A DNA stretch of 64,000 bases, taken from NCBI GenBank assembly GCA_020637675.1, contig JACKKD010000001.1, forward strand, positions 434,001 through 498,000, read 5' to 3'. Each line of letters begins with the position of its first letter. Position 1 is the stretch's first letter. The stretch is from Paracoccaceae bacterium. GTDB taxonomy: Bacteria; Pseudomonadota; Alphaproteobacteria; Rhodobacterales; Rhodobacteraceae. Position numbers and translations under genes: made by a program. Shown in pieces: positions 49,787 through 58,162 of this stretch. A model generated the notes under the pieces. It saw nothing but the letters and a program-made list of their open reading frames with translations. It searched no databases and had not been told where the DNA came from.

Positions 49787-51517
49787 TCAGGCTCGCGCCG
49801 CGGCGCCGCGGCGGGGAGCAAGGGTCGCGCGGGCGAGAAGGCCGACAGCCACGAGCCCCACCGCGATGACGAGAAGCGCAGGCGGTGCGGCCTCGGCGAT
49901 GTTCTCGAGACTGGCTTTCTCGTGCGCCCGGGTCGCGAGCGTATCGTAGTTGAACGGTCTGAGAAGCAGCGTCGCCGGCAGCTCCTTCACGCAATCGACG
50001 AAGACAAGGAGGAGCGCGGTGCCGACCGTGCCGCGCATCATCGGCAGATAGACCTCGCGCAGCGCCCCGCCTGCCGTGCGGCCGAGCGAGCGCGCGGCCA
50101 TCGGCAGCGACGGCGGCACCCTTCCGAAGGCCGCGTCGGTCGCCCCCTGCGCGATGGCGAAGAAGCGGACGAAGTAGGCCAGGACGATCGCTGCGGCCGA
50201 ACCGGTGAGAAGCAGGCCCGGGTCGTGCCCCGTCAGCGCCTGCACCAGGTCCGCCAGCCGGTGGTCGAAGGCCGCGACGGGAATGAGGATGCCGACCGCC
50301 AGCACCGCGCCGGGCGCGGCGTAGCCGATCGTCGTCACCGGCAGCACGATCTTCGGCAACCGCCGCCCCGTCAGCCGCACGCCATAGACCATGAAGACCG
50401 CGCCGGCGACGGTCAGGAAGGCCGCCCCCCCGCCGACCGTCAGCGTGTTGAGGAACGCGCGGCCAAGCCCCGCGCTGAACCAGGTCTCGGGCCGGTCGAG
50501 CGCATGGCCCGCGATGACGACCAGGGGTAGCACGAAGCCGAAGGCCACCGGCAGCGCGCAGAGGATGGCGGCAAGGGCTGCGGCGAGACCGCTCAGCCGG
50601 ACCTTCGTCACCGGGCGGGGCTGGCGGGCGGACTGGTAGTAGCGCGAGTTCCGCCGGCTCACCTTCTCCAGCGCCACGAGCGCGAGGATGACGGCAAGGA
50701 TCACGACCGCGATCTGCGCCGCGCCGCCGGCGTTGCCGGTCTCCAGCCAGACCGTGAAGATGCCGGTCGTCAGGGTCTGGACGGCGAAGAAGTCGACGAC
50801 ACCGAAGTCGTTCACCGTCTCCATCATCACGATGGCTGCGCCCGCCGCGATCGCCGGACGCGCAAGCGGCAGTCCGACCCGCAGGAAGAGGCCCAGCGGC
50901 CCCGCGCCGAGCGCGCGGGCAACCTCGTAGCTGCCGGCCGACTGCTCACGAAAGGCCGCGCGGGCCAGCATGTAGACATAGGGATAGAGCGCCGCCGCCA
51001 GCACGAGGACAGCGCCGGGACGCGAGCGCACCGCGGGAAACCAGTAGTCCCGGGCCGAGCCCCAGCCCATTGCCTCGCGCAGGGCAACCTGCACCGGGCC
51101 CGAATAGTCGAGGAAATCGACGAGCGCATAGGCGCCGATATAAGCCGGGATGGCGAGAGGCAGGAGGAGGAGCCATTCGAGCACGCCCGAGAACGGGAAG
51201 CGGTACATCGTCACGAGCCAGGCCGCCCCGGTGCCCACGGCCGCAGCAAGCGCCCCGGTGGCGAGCGTCAGCACCACGGTGTTGGTGGCATAGCGCGGCA
51301 GGGTCGTCGCCAGGAGGTGCGGCCAGATGTTCTCGGTCGGATGGAAGGCGAGCACGAGCACCGCGGCCACGGGCATCACGACGATCGCGGCGATGAGCAG
51401 CGCGCCGGCCGACCAGAACCCGCCGCCCCCGCCCGCGTCCCGCACCGGCCGCGAGACTGGCCGGGCGGCGCGGCGGGCGGGCCGGGAGAGTGACTGACTC
51501 TTTTGCTCGGCGATCAT
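49787..51517 (-). CDS. Iron(III)-type ABC transporter permease (FbpB family)
   Basis: 576 residues with about 12 membrane helices, made of two fused permease domains. Each half has an EAA-like loop: SYEVARALGAGPLGLFLRVG (first) and MAARSLGRTAGGALREVYLP (second). The motif MMETVNDFGVVDFFAVQTLT is characteristic of FbpB/AfuB-type ferric iron permeases. The binding protein and ATPase are not adjacent, so it depends on genes elsewhere. The polar Arg/Ser-rich N-terminus (residues 1-33) is cytosolic. It is divergent from the gene at 51597. Confidence 0.9.
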   Translation of the reverse strand: MIAEQKSQSLSRPARRAARPVSRPVRDAGGGGGFWSAGALLIAAIVVMPVAAVLVLAFHPTENIWPHLLATTLPRYATNTVVLTLATGALAAAVGTGAAWLVTMYRFPFSGVLEWLLLLPLAIPAYIGAYALVDFLDYSGPVQVALREAMGWGSARDYWFPAVRSRPGAVLVLAAALYPYVYMLARAAFREQSAGSYEVARALGAGPLGLFLRVGLPLARPAIAAGAAIVMMETVNDFGVVDFFAVQTLTTGIFTVWLETGNAGGAAQIAVVILAVILALVALEKVSRRNSRYYQSARQPRPVTKVRLSGLAAALAAILCALPVAFGFVLPLVVIAGHALDRPETWFSAGLGRAFLNTLTVGGGAAFLTVAGAVFMVYGVRLTGRRLPKIVLPVTTIGYAAPGAVLAVGILIPVAAFDHRLADLVQALTGHDPGLLLTGSAAAIVLAYFVRFFAIAQGATDAAFGRVPPSLPMAARSLGRTAGGALREVYLPMMRGTVGTALLLVFVDCVKELPATLLLRPFNYDTLATRAHEKASLENIAEAAPPALLVIAVGLVAVGLLARATLAPRRGAAARA

Positions 51518-51596
51518 GGCTCCGGGGTTAGAGGAAAGCGGTTCCCCTGTCCAGCACGCCCGTATAGGGTCGCCCCCGGAAGACGGCAGGAAACCG

Positions 51597-52472
51597 ATGC
51601 AGATCGCCTATCACCTCGGGGTCCACGGGACGGATGAGGACCGACTGGTCCGCGCGCTCCTGAAGAACCGCGGCACGCTCGCGGCGGCCGGGATCGCCGT
51701 TCCTTCGCCGCGCCTCTACCGCCAGCTTCTGCCCAAGGTCGCCAAGACGCTGCGCGGCGCCCCCGCCGGGCCCGAGGTGCGCGAGGTCATCCTCGACGCC
51801 GTCGGCGAGGACGGGCCGGTGGAACGCCTCGTCTTCAGCCACGAAAGCCTGCTCTGCTTCCCGGTCAACGCGATCGGACCGGAGGGGCTATATCCGACCT
51901 CTGCCGCGCGGGTCGCGGCCTATGCCAACCTCTTTCCCGGCGCGGAGGCGGAGGTCTTCATCGCACTGAAGAACCCCGCGACGCTCGTCCCGGCGCTGCT
52001 CGACCGCACGGCGGAGGCCAGCTACGAGATGCTCATGAGCGGGTCGAGCCCGGCGAGCCTGCGCTGGGCGCCGGTGATCCGCCGCATCCTTGCCCAGACG
52101 CCCGGTGTCGCGCTCACGCTCTGGTGCGCCGAGGACCTGCCGCTGCTCTGGCCCGAGGTGCTGCGCGCCATCGCCGGCGTACCGCCCGAGGAGATGCTGG
52201 AAGGCGACTACGATCTTCTTGCCGCCCTGATGACCGACGAGGGGCTGGCACGGCTGAAGGAATTCTTCGACGGGCACCACCCGCGCCGCCCTGCTCAGCG
52301 CCGGCGCGCGACGGCGGCATTCCTCCAGAAGTACGCCCGGCCCGAGGAACTGGAGGTCGAGATTGTACTCCCCGGCTGGACCGAGGCGCTGGTCGCGGCC
52401 ATGACCGAGGCCTACGACGAAGACTGCGCCGAAATCGCCGGACTGCCCGGCGTGACCTTCCTCGTCCCCTGA
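51597..52472 (+). CDS. Uncharacterised protein
   Basis: 291 residues, ATG preceded by GGCAGG. The start (QIAYHLGVHGTDEDRLVRAL, LKNRGTLAAAGIAVPSPRLY) and segments such as VERLVFSHESLLCFPVNAIG, AEVFIALKNPATLVPALLDR and VALTLWCAEDLPLLWPEVLR suggest an alpha/beta fold with no signal peptide. It could be a distant sulfotransferase-like protein, since HLGVHGT and FIALKNPATL lie where such proteins bind a nucleotide and carry a conserved segment. I cannot place it with confidence and assign no function. Confidence 0.7.
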   Translation: MQIAYHLGVHGTDEDRLVRALLKNRGTLAAAGIAVPSPRLYRQLLPKVAKTLRGAPAGPEVREVILDAVGEDGPVERLVFSHESLLCFPVNAIGPEGLYPTSAARVAAYANLFPGAEAEVFIALKNPATLVPALLDRTAEASYEMLMSGSSPASLRWAPVIRRILAQTPGVALTLWCAEDLPLLWPEVLRAIAGVPPEEMLEGDYDLLAALMTDEGLARLKEFFDGHHPRRPAQRRRATAAFLQKYARPEELEVEIVLPGWTEALVAAMTEAYDEDCAEIAGLPGVTFLVP

Positions 52473-52488
52473 CGCCGCGGAGCAATTC

Positions 52489-52509
52489 GGGCGGGGTGCC
52501 CCCCGCCCG
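52489..52509. terminator. GC hairpin between convergent genes
   Basis: CGGGCGGGG-TGC-CCCCGCCCG is a perfect 9-bp stem with a 3-base loop, 16 bases after one stop and 36 bases from the convergent stop at 52546. It lacks a T-run on either side, so it may be a weak bidirectional terminator. Confidence 0.5.
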
Positions 52510-52545
52510 CTCCGATGAAATCACCCCAAGAAACGACGATGCCGA

Positions 52546-53979
52546 TCAGTTTGCCGGCATCTTGAACCCGGAGATTCGGATCAGGTCGTCGGTTGCGTAG
52601 TCGCTCACCTTCGCCATGTTCGTGTCGTCCGAGTGCTGGATCGAGACATAGGCGGTCATTCCGTCGGGGGAGAAGATGAAGCCCGTCGGCTCGGCCGAAG
52701 TATCCTTGACCGACAGCATCCTGATGCAGCCGTCCGACCTGATGTCGCGGTCCGCGCCGTCGGGCAGACAGGCCCAGATGTCGCCGTTGTCGTGATCCTC
52801 GACGACGTAGAGGATGCCGGTGCCCGGCTGGAAGGCGAGGTTGTCAACGGAGTTGAACTCCCTGTCCCCTTCGATGAAGCGGTTGACCGCAACGGTCATC
52901 GCAAGCTTGCCTTCGGCATCTGGCTGCGGCGTGGCCATGGGATCGCTGTCAATCCCGCAAACGACTTCGCCGAAGTGCGAGGCGCCCTCGTTGCCGGTGT
53001 TGGTCCAGCAGAAGCGCAGCCCCGGTCCAGCATAGGTCGGGTCGGCATGCAGGTCCTCGGGGCGGTAGTAACCGGTCGCGCCCCTGGCGTCGGCATCCGC
53101 CCGCGCGTTGGCGGGGTCGATCTCGATCCACGCGGCATTGCCGATCTCGCAGCCCTGCCCCGCCTGGATCTTCCCCTTCACGCAAGAGACCTGCATCGCG
53201 TAGCTCTTGCCGGAGGCGAGTGGCGATGCGTCGAGGCTCGTGATCATGCCGCCTGCGTGGGCCACGGCCGGAACGAACTTGAACATCGCCCCGCCGTCGA
53301 CATCGGCCGCCGCGGTGCCAGGCCGCAACTCGTCGCCGCCGATCACGACGCCCTCCGGCGTTACGGTGAGTCCCTCCCATGCCATGACCGGCAGAGCGGG
53401 ACGCCTGGCAATGCGGGCCGGATCGCTCACCGTGCCCGATGCGCGGTCGCTGACGACGGCATTGTCGAGCGCGAGCGGATCCAAGATCTCATAGGCCGCG
53501 CCATCGTCGGTTTCCTCTGTCGCCAGAATGGTGCCCCATGCGGTGGTGCGGATACCGTCGCACCGGTCCATGCCGCGCAGGAGTGTCTTCACCTCGCCCG
53601 TCGCGAGGTCGATCGACTGGATCGAAGGGTTGGGCTTGCCGGCCGCAATCTCCTCGACCTCGCCCTCGATGCACGCGACGAGGTGCGTGGGGGTCTCCGC
53701 CGGCCAGAAGGCCATCATGTCGTAATGATTGGCCGCCGCGCGCGTCACGTACTCCGCGCTCAGCCCAGCGGCCAGCGCGACCTGGTCCGAAGGCTCCTGC
53801 GTCTCGGTGCGGTAGCCCTCCTCGGCGCTCGCGGGCGCCGAGGCGGCAAGTGGCGCGGCGATGCCGAAAAGCTCGGCCGAGCGGGCGGCGAGCATCGCGT
53901 CGACCTCGGCGCCGAAGTCGGCGGCCAAGCCGGGCGCGGCGGCGAGGATCGCCAGCAGGGATGCGGACATGCGGATCAT
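52546..53979 (-). CDS. PhoX-like (DUF839) secreted protein
   Basis: 477 residues. A signal peptide (MIRMSASLLAILAAAPGLAA then DFG) precedes a PhoX/DUF839 beta-propeller: KTLLRGMDRCDGIRTTAWGT, LATEETDDGAAYEILDPLAL, MAWEGLTVTPEGVVIGGDEL, PEDLHADPTYAGPGLRFCWT, DNLAFQPGTGILYVVEDHDN and EPTGFIFSPDGMTAYVSIQH. PhoX proteins are calcium/iron-dependent alkaline phosphatases; many DUF839 paralogues are of unknown activity. The metal-binding Glu residues (EET, EGL, EDH, EPTG) seem kept. The start at 53979 is chosen for the signal peptide and GGAGGA upstream. Confidence 0.85.
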   Translation of the reverse strand: MIRMSASLLAILAAAPGLAADFGAEVDAMLAARSAELFGIAAPLAASAPASAEEGYRTETQEPSDQVALAAGLSAEYVTRAAANHYDMMAFWPAETPTHLVACIEGEVEEIAAGKPNPSIQSIDLATGEVKTLLRGMDRCDGIRTTAWGTILATEETDDGAAYEILDPLALDNAVVSDRASGTVSDPARIARRPALPVMAWEGLTVTPEGVVIGGDELRPGTAAADVDGGAMFKFVPAVAHAGGMITSLDASPLASGKSYAMQVSCVKGKIQAGQGCEIGNAAWIEIDPANARADADARGATGYYRPEDLHADPTYAGPGLRFCWTNTGNEGASHFGEVVCGIDSDPMATPQPDAEGKLAMTVAVNRFIEGDREFNSVDNLAFQPGTGILYVVEDHDNGDIWACLPDGADRDIRSDGCIRMLSVKDTSAEPTGFIFSPDGMTAYVSIQHSDDTNMAKVSDYATDDLIRISGFKMPAN

Positions 53980-54079
53980 CGAATCGTCCTCCGGGACTGT
54001 GGGTTTCGCCACGGTCATGGCCGAACCGAATGTGTCCCCCATGACGGTTCGGACACACTTCGATGACAGCGGCGCAGGG

Positions 54080-54346
54080 TCAGCTCATCCCGAGTGCGGC
54101 CTTGTACATCTCCAGAACTGCCTCTTCCTCGGCGATGTCGTCCTTGTCGCGCTTCCTCAGCGCAATGACCTTCCGCATCACCTTGGTGTCGTAGCCGCGC
54201 CCCTTGGCCTCGGCCATGACCTCCTTCTGCTGGTCGGCGATGTCCTTCTTCTCCGCCTCCAGATGCTCGTAGCGCTCGATGAACTTGCGCAGCTCGTCGG
54301 CGGCGACATTGTAGGTGGCGTCGGACAGGGTGTCGGCCATGGTCAT
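54080..54346 (-). CDS. gapR: GapR-family DNA-binding protein (DUF2312)
   Basis: 88 residues. It reads ADTLSDATYNVAADELRKFI, ERYEHLEAEKKDIADQQKEV, MAEAKGRGYDTKVMRKVIAL, RKRDKDDIAEEEAVLEMYKA. This is the DUF2312 family, typified by Caulobacter GapR, a nucleoid protein that clamps overtwisted DNA ahead of replication and transcription. All coiled-coil and helix blocks are present at the normal length. The start could be the ATG at 54346 or the second one at 54340. Confidence 0.92.
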   Translation of the reverse strand: MTMADTLSDATYNVAADELRKFIERYEHLEAEKKDIADQQKEVMAEAKGRGYDTKVMRKVIALRKRDKDDIAEEEAVLEMYKAALGMS

Positions 54347-54460
54347 GCTCCCCTTGAAGATCGGCCCTCTGACTAGAGCCTCCCCCCCCGGGGTTCAAGC
54401 CCCGCTCTTGCGGCCTCGGCGGCTTGCGGCTAGGGGCTGTACAACCACATGGGGGATAAG

Positions 54461-54676
54461 ATGGACTGGCTCATCTGGACGGGCGCGGGGGTGACACTTC
54501 TGGGGCTCGCGGGCCTTGTCTGGTGCATCGTCAAGGTGACGGCGGCGCGGAAGGCGGGCCTTTCGGACGCCGACCTGCGGGCCCGTCTGCAGCGCGTCGT
54601 CGCGATGAACTTCGCCGCACTTCTCGTCTCGGCGCTCGGGCTGATGATGGTGGTCATGGGGATCGCGCTCGGCTGA
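54461..54676 (+). CDS. Small two-helix membrane protein
   Basis: 71 residues from the ATG at 54461, which follows GGGGGA by four bases; an earlier in-frame ATG (54449) has no site. Two hydrophobic helices (IWTGAGVTLLGLAGLVWCIV and FAALLVSALGLMMVVMGIAL) flank a basic/acidic loop TAARKAGLSDADLRARLQRV. It is an inner-membrane protein of unknown function that I have seen as a conserved hypothetical type in this order. Divergent from gapR. Confidence 0.75.
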   Translation: MDWLIWTGAGVTLLGLAGLVWCIVKVTAARKAGLSDADLRARLQRVVAMNFAALLVSALGLMMVVMGIALG

Positions 54677-54688
54677 GGCGCGGGCCGG

Positions 54689-56746
54689 TCAGACCACGTT
54701 CAGGTCGGCGAACCTGAGTCCGTTCTTGATCAGCTCGTCGAAAAACGCCGAGGGTTGCCAGAAAAGCTCCCCGTCCCGTGCGTGATCGCGCAGCTGGTTC
54801 CTGAGCGCAAGCAACCCGATGGCATCTGCCGCCTGCATCGGCCCGCCCTTCCAGCGCGGGAATCCCCAGCCGGCGATCATCGCGATGTCGATGTCCGAAG
54901 GGCAGCGCGCCGCGCCCGCCTCGATCAGCCCCGCCCCGGCATTGGCCATTGCGGCGAGTACGCGGGCCCGGATCTCGGGCGCCGTCACCCGGCGCGGCAC
55001 GATCCCCCGGCCCCGCCGCTCCGAGGCGATCAGGGTCAGCACCTCGCGATCCTCCTCGCCGGACCCGGCGCCCTCCGGCCAGCGGTAGTAGCCCGCTCCC
55101 GCCGCCTGACCCTTGCGGCCGGTCGCCGCCAACGCCGCCGCGAAGCCGGCGTCGCGGCCCGCTCCGGGCGCGAGGCCCGCGCGGTCCACCATCTCGTAGA
55201 GCCCGGTTGCGAAACCGTAGTCCTTCAGCGCCCGGTCCACGCCATAGGGCGAGGCGCCGGCCTCCACCATCACGTCGGCGGCGGCCCGGCCGGCCGCGAA
55301 GACCCGTGCGCCGAGGCTCTGGCCGTCGAGCGTGCGCAGCGCCACCCGCCCCATGCGGCCGGCAAGCTCGAAAAGCGTCGCCACCGCCTCCGGTGCCGTC
55401 GCGGGCAGGCTCGCGATCTCCAGTGCCCGCGCACCCGGCAGGGGCGGCAGCACCAGCCCCGCCAGATCGGCGGCCCTCGCGCTTGCCGCCGCGATCCGGT
55501 CGAGGCGCAGCGCCTCCGGCCCGTCCGCCCGCGCCACAACAGCGACCACCGCGCCACGCTTGGCCAGGGGCTCGACCCGGACGAGGTCCCTCGCCGCCCC
55601 CTCCCCCTCCAGGGCGATCAGGTCCGAGGTCGCCAGATCGCCCGGGACTACCGTCCCGCCGATCTGCGCCCAGCCGGCATCGCGCGCTGCGGCGCTGAGC
55701 CGCCCGCCGGCGACCTCGCGTTCCAGAAGCGCCGCCACCCGCGCAAGCCCGGCCGAGAGCGCCGGCCCGTCGGCGCCGAGCATTGTCACGTCTATGCCGA
55801 GCGCCATCAGGGCGACGGCAAGTTCCGCCGCAGCGCCGCCGCCGCCGACGACACCCGCGCGGAAGACCTGGCGCACCTTGGCTCCGCCGAGGTCCGGCTG
55901 GCGGCGCGCACGCCGTTCGGCCAAAAAGACATGGCGCAGCGCCGCCGCCTCGGGGGTCGCCAGAAGATCCTCGAAGGCGGTGGCCTCGAAGGCGAATCCC
56001 TCGTCCTCGGGCAGCAGTAGTGCCGCCTCGACGCAGTCGATGATCCGCCCCGGCGCGGGCAGCCGTGCGGGCCCGAGTCCGGCGCGCGCCGCGGCCACGG
56101 CGGAGAGCCAGCCCTCCGGGTCGAAGCGCCGGCCCGCGAACCGCTCCGCCGTGGTGGGCAGGTCCGCCTCCCCGGCCAGGTAACTCCGCGCGATGGCCTC
56201 CGCCGCCGGCTCCGCGCCGCCCTCCGTCACGGCATCGACAAGCCCCATCTCGGCCGCCCGCGCGGCAGCGACCGACAACCCGCTGAGGAGAAGACCGAGT
56301 GCCGGTTTCGCGCCGATCAGCCGCGGCAGCCGCTGCGTGCCCCCCGCACCCGGCAAAAGACCGAGCGTCACCTCCGGCAGGCCGAGTTCCGTCCCCGGCT
56401 CGGCGAGCCTCAGGCAGGCGGCCAGCGCCAGTTCCAGCCCGCCGCCGAGAACGCTGCCCTGCAATGCCGCGATCACCGGCTTCGGGCTCGCCGCGACGCG
56501 CGCGCAGAGGTCGCGCAGCGGCGGCGCCTCGACCGCGCGGCCGAATTCGCGCATGTCCGCACCCGCAGGCCAGGTCCGCCCCGCCGCCGTCAGCACCACG
56601 ACCTTCACGGCTGAATCAGAGAGCGCGGCGTCGAGCGCCCGCGCAAGCCCGCGCCGCACCGCTGCGCCCAGGAGGTTGAGCGGCGGATTGTCGATCGTGA
56701 TCCGCGCGATCCCCTCGCCGGTGGCGATGCGCACCTCTCCGGTCAT
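54689..56746 (-). CDS. FadJ/FadB-like fused enoyl-CoA hydratase / 3-hydroxyacyl-CoA dehydrogenase, dehydrogenase half degenerate
   Basis: 685 residues. The N-terminal crotonase half (1-190) is intact: ITIDNPPLNLLG, the oxyanion loop WPAGADMREF, VLGGGLELALAACLRLAEPG, and LPEVTLGLLPGAGGTQRLPR with both catalytic Glu. The second half aligns in layout but not in motif. The Rossmann GAGTMG reads VVGGGGAAAELAVALMALGI, TNTS reads ARADGP, and the catalytic HFFSPA reads VLPPLPGA. The C-terminal domain (YGFATGLYEMVDRAGLAPGA, AGWGFPRWKGGPMQAAD) is recognisable. It probably hydrates enoyl-CoA but cannot oxidise 3-hydroxyacyl-CoA. No thiolase gene is adjacent. Confidence 0.82.
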   Translation of the reverse strand: MTGEVRIATGEGIARITIDNPPLNLLGAAVRRGLARALDAALSDSAVKVVVLTAAGRTWPAGADMREFGRAVEAPPLRDLCARVAASPKPVIAALQGSVLGGGLELALAACLRLAEPGTELGLPEVTLGLLPGAGGTQRLPRLIGAKPALGLLLSGLSVAAARAAEMGLVDAVTEGGAEPAAEAIARSYLAGEADLPTTAERFAGRRFDPEGWLSAVAAARAGLGPARLPAPGRIIDCVEAALLLPEDEGFAFEATAFEDLLATPEAAALRHVFLAERRARRQPDLGGAKVRQVFRAGVVGGGGAAAELAVALMALGIDVTMLGADGPALSAGLARVAALLEREVAGGRLSAAARDAGWAQIGGTVVPGDLATSDLIALEGEGAARDLVRVEPLAKRGAVVAVVARADGPEALRLDRIAAASARAADLAGLVLPPLPGARALEIASLPATAPEAVATLFELAGRMGRVALRTLDGQSLGARVFAAGRAAADVMVEAGASPYGVDRALKDYGFATGLYEMVDRAGLAPGAGRDAGFAAALAATGRKGQAAGAGYYRWPEGAGSGEEDREVLTLIASERRGRGIVPRRVTAPEIRARVLAAMANAGAGLIEAGAARCPSDIDIAMIAGWGFPRWKGGPMQAADAIGLLALRNQLRDHARDGELFWQPSAFFDELIKNGLRFADLNVV

Positions 56747-56847
56747 CTCGACCCCGTCTGCCGCGTCCCGTTGCCGTCCACTCTAAAGGCCCGGCCCGGT
56801 TTGGCAATGCCCGCGGAGCGGCCGGGGACGGCCTGGCGGGCACGGTG

Positions 56848-57171
56848 TCACTTGCTCGGCGCGCAGTTGCGGCAGAAGGGGGTGGCCGGCAGCAGGTCGA
56901 GCCGCTCCTCGGCGATCTCTGCCCCGCAGGATACACAGTAGCCGTATTCGCCCTCCTCGATCCGCGCCAGCGCCGCCTCGATCATCCGCAATTCCGTCTG
57001 CGCCGACTGGCCGAGGTCCTCCAAAACCTCGTCGGCCTCGCGCTCGATCGCCATCTCTTCCCAGTCCTTGGCCTCGTGGCTGTCGAGTTCCGCACCGATG
57101 CCCGCGATCCGGGTCATCAGGTCGGACTGGCGCGCCAAGAGTTGAGCCTTGCGGTCGGCCACGGATTTCAT
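56848..57171 (-). CDS. DksA/TraR family zinc-finger protein
   Basis: 107 residues. An N-terminal helical hairpin (KAQLLARQSDLMTRIAGIGA ... DWEEMAIEREADEVLEDLGQ) leads to the zinc finger YGYCVSCGAEIAEERLDLLP, ATPFCRNCA, with all four cysteines. This is the short DksA/TraR type that binds the RNA polymerase secondary channel or has an uncharacterised role. The start at 57171 gives the family's normal length. An FNR-like box lies about 56 bases upstream of this start. Confidence 0.9.
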   Translation of the reverse strand: MKSVADRKAQLLARQSDLMTRIAGIGAELDSHEAKDWEEMAIEREADEVLEDLGQSAQTELRMIEAALARIEEGEYGYCVSCGAEIAEERLDLLPATPFCRNCAPSK

Positions 57172-57226
57172 CGCAGTCTCCTCTACCGTCTTCCCCGGTT
57201 CTAGGCGCCCAGTGTTCGGGGTCACC

Positions 57227-57240
57227 TTGATGCAAGTCAA
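57227..57240. promoter_or_regulatory. FNR-like box
   Basis: TTGAT-GCAA-GTCAA matches the FNR/FnrL consensus TTGAT-N4-ATCAA at 9 of 10 fixed positions. It lies 56 bases upstream of the DksA/TraR-type ATG. Control of that gene by oxygen level is possible but untested. Confidence 0.45.
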
Positions 57241-57583
57241 TCCCGCCCCGACAGACAATGCGCAGGCGTGTGCCGCCGACCCGACCCATTCACCGGGTGA
57301 AAAGCGTGTCGGACGCGACAGCCTCCCTGCCATGCGCGATCCGGCCATGCGCGATCCGGGGCCGGGGGGGAAGTGCCGGACGGAGCGAGAACAGATGCAC
57401 AGGGATGGGCTCTGGGGTTCGCCGGCGCCGTCACGCCGATGGCGGCGGCCCGGACTGCGGCCCCGCTCTCGGCTTCGGCGGCGGAGCCTCCGCCCTCTTC
57501 CCTGTGGCGACGATCACGGTTATGGTCGCCGCGCCCGCGATCCGGGGCCGGATCCTCCGCCCTGCCGCCGCCTGAGGAGCCCG
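57241..57583. other. Long intergenic region without a supported gene
   Basis: About 340 bases between the DksA/TraR-type gene and the phosphatase gene. Open frames cross it in several phases, but they are Arg/Pro-rich GC artefacts without recognisable motifs. A good ribosome site (GAGGAG at 57574) serves the gene at 57584. No hairpin terminator or RNA gene was seen. Confidence 0.4.
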
Positions 57584-58012
57584 ATGGAAATTCGCCCCCT
57601 GACCCAGACCCACGCCGTCTCGCCCCAGATCGGGCCGGAGGACATGGCCGCGATCCGCGCCGCGGGCTTCACCACGGTGATCAACAACCGGCCGGACGGC
57701 GAGATTCCGTCCGATCTTCACACGCCGGTCATGGCCGCCGCAGCTGCCGCTGCGGGGCTCCGGTTCGTCGCCAATCCGGTCGTGGGCGGCGCGATCACCG
57801 AGGCCAATGTGGCGCTCCAGCGGGAGGTGCTGGACACCGCCGGGGGACCGGTCTTCGCCTACTGCGCCTCGGGAAACCGCTGCTCCATCGTCTGGGCGAT
57901 GGCCAATGCCGGGCGGCGGCCGACGGACGAACTGATCGCCACGGCCGCACGCTGCGGCTACAACCTCGAACCTTTCCGCGATCGCATCGACGGCTTCGCT
58001 GTCCAGGGCTGA
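57584..58012 (+). CDS. TIGR01244 family (DUF442) sulfur transferase/phosphatase
   Basis: 142 residues. It begins MEIRPLTQTHAVSPQIGPED and has FTTVINNRPDGEIPSDLHTP, VANPVVGGAITEANVALQRE, and the phosphatase-like P-loop VFAYCASGNRCSIVWAMANA. This is the BLH-type dual-specificity phosphatase-like family, often annotated as a sulfur transferase and linked to sulfide metabolism in proteobacteria (the phosphatase-like half of Blh/ETHE1 fusions). The CASGNRC loop supplies the catalytic Cys and Arg. GAGGAG lies four bases before the ATG. Confidence 0.88.
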   Translation: MEIRPLTQTHAVSPQIGPEDMAAIRAAGFTTVINNRPDGEIPSDLHTPVMAAAAAAAGLRFVANPVVGGAITEANVALQREVLDTAGGPVFAYCASGNRCSIVWAMANAGRRPTDELIATAARCGYNLEPFRDRIDGFAVQG

Positions 58013-58162
58013 CCCCGGGCGTCGGGCCGCCATGCGACACCGCCCGGAATCCGGGGGCACAAACCTGAACGGGACAGCGGCGATAGCCGGGCGCTGCGCC
58101 GCACCGCTGTCGCGGGGGCACGGTCGCAGAACGGGCCGTGTCGCCGGGGGGGCGAGGCCCCT

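Noticed and set aside
54386..54412. A tRNA T-arm-like sequence (GGGGTTCAAGCCCC)
   Set aside because: The stem does not pair over five bases with a 7-base loop and no other tRNA arms are present.
57258..57575. Short open frames between the DksA-type and phosphatase genes
   Set aside because: They are Arg/Pro/Gly-rich, have no good ribosome sites and no family resemblance.
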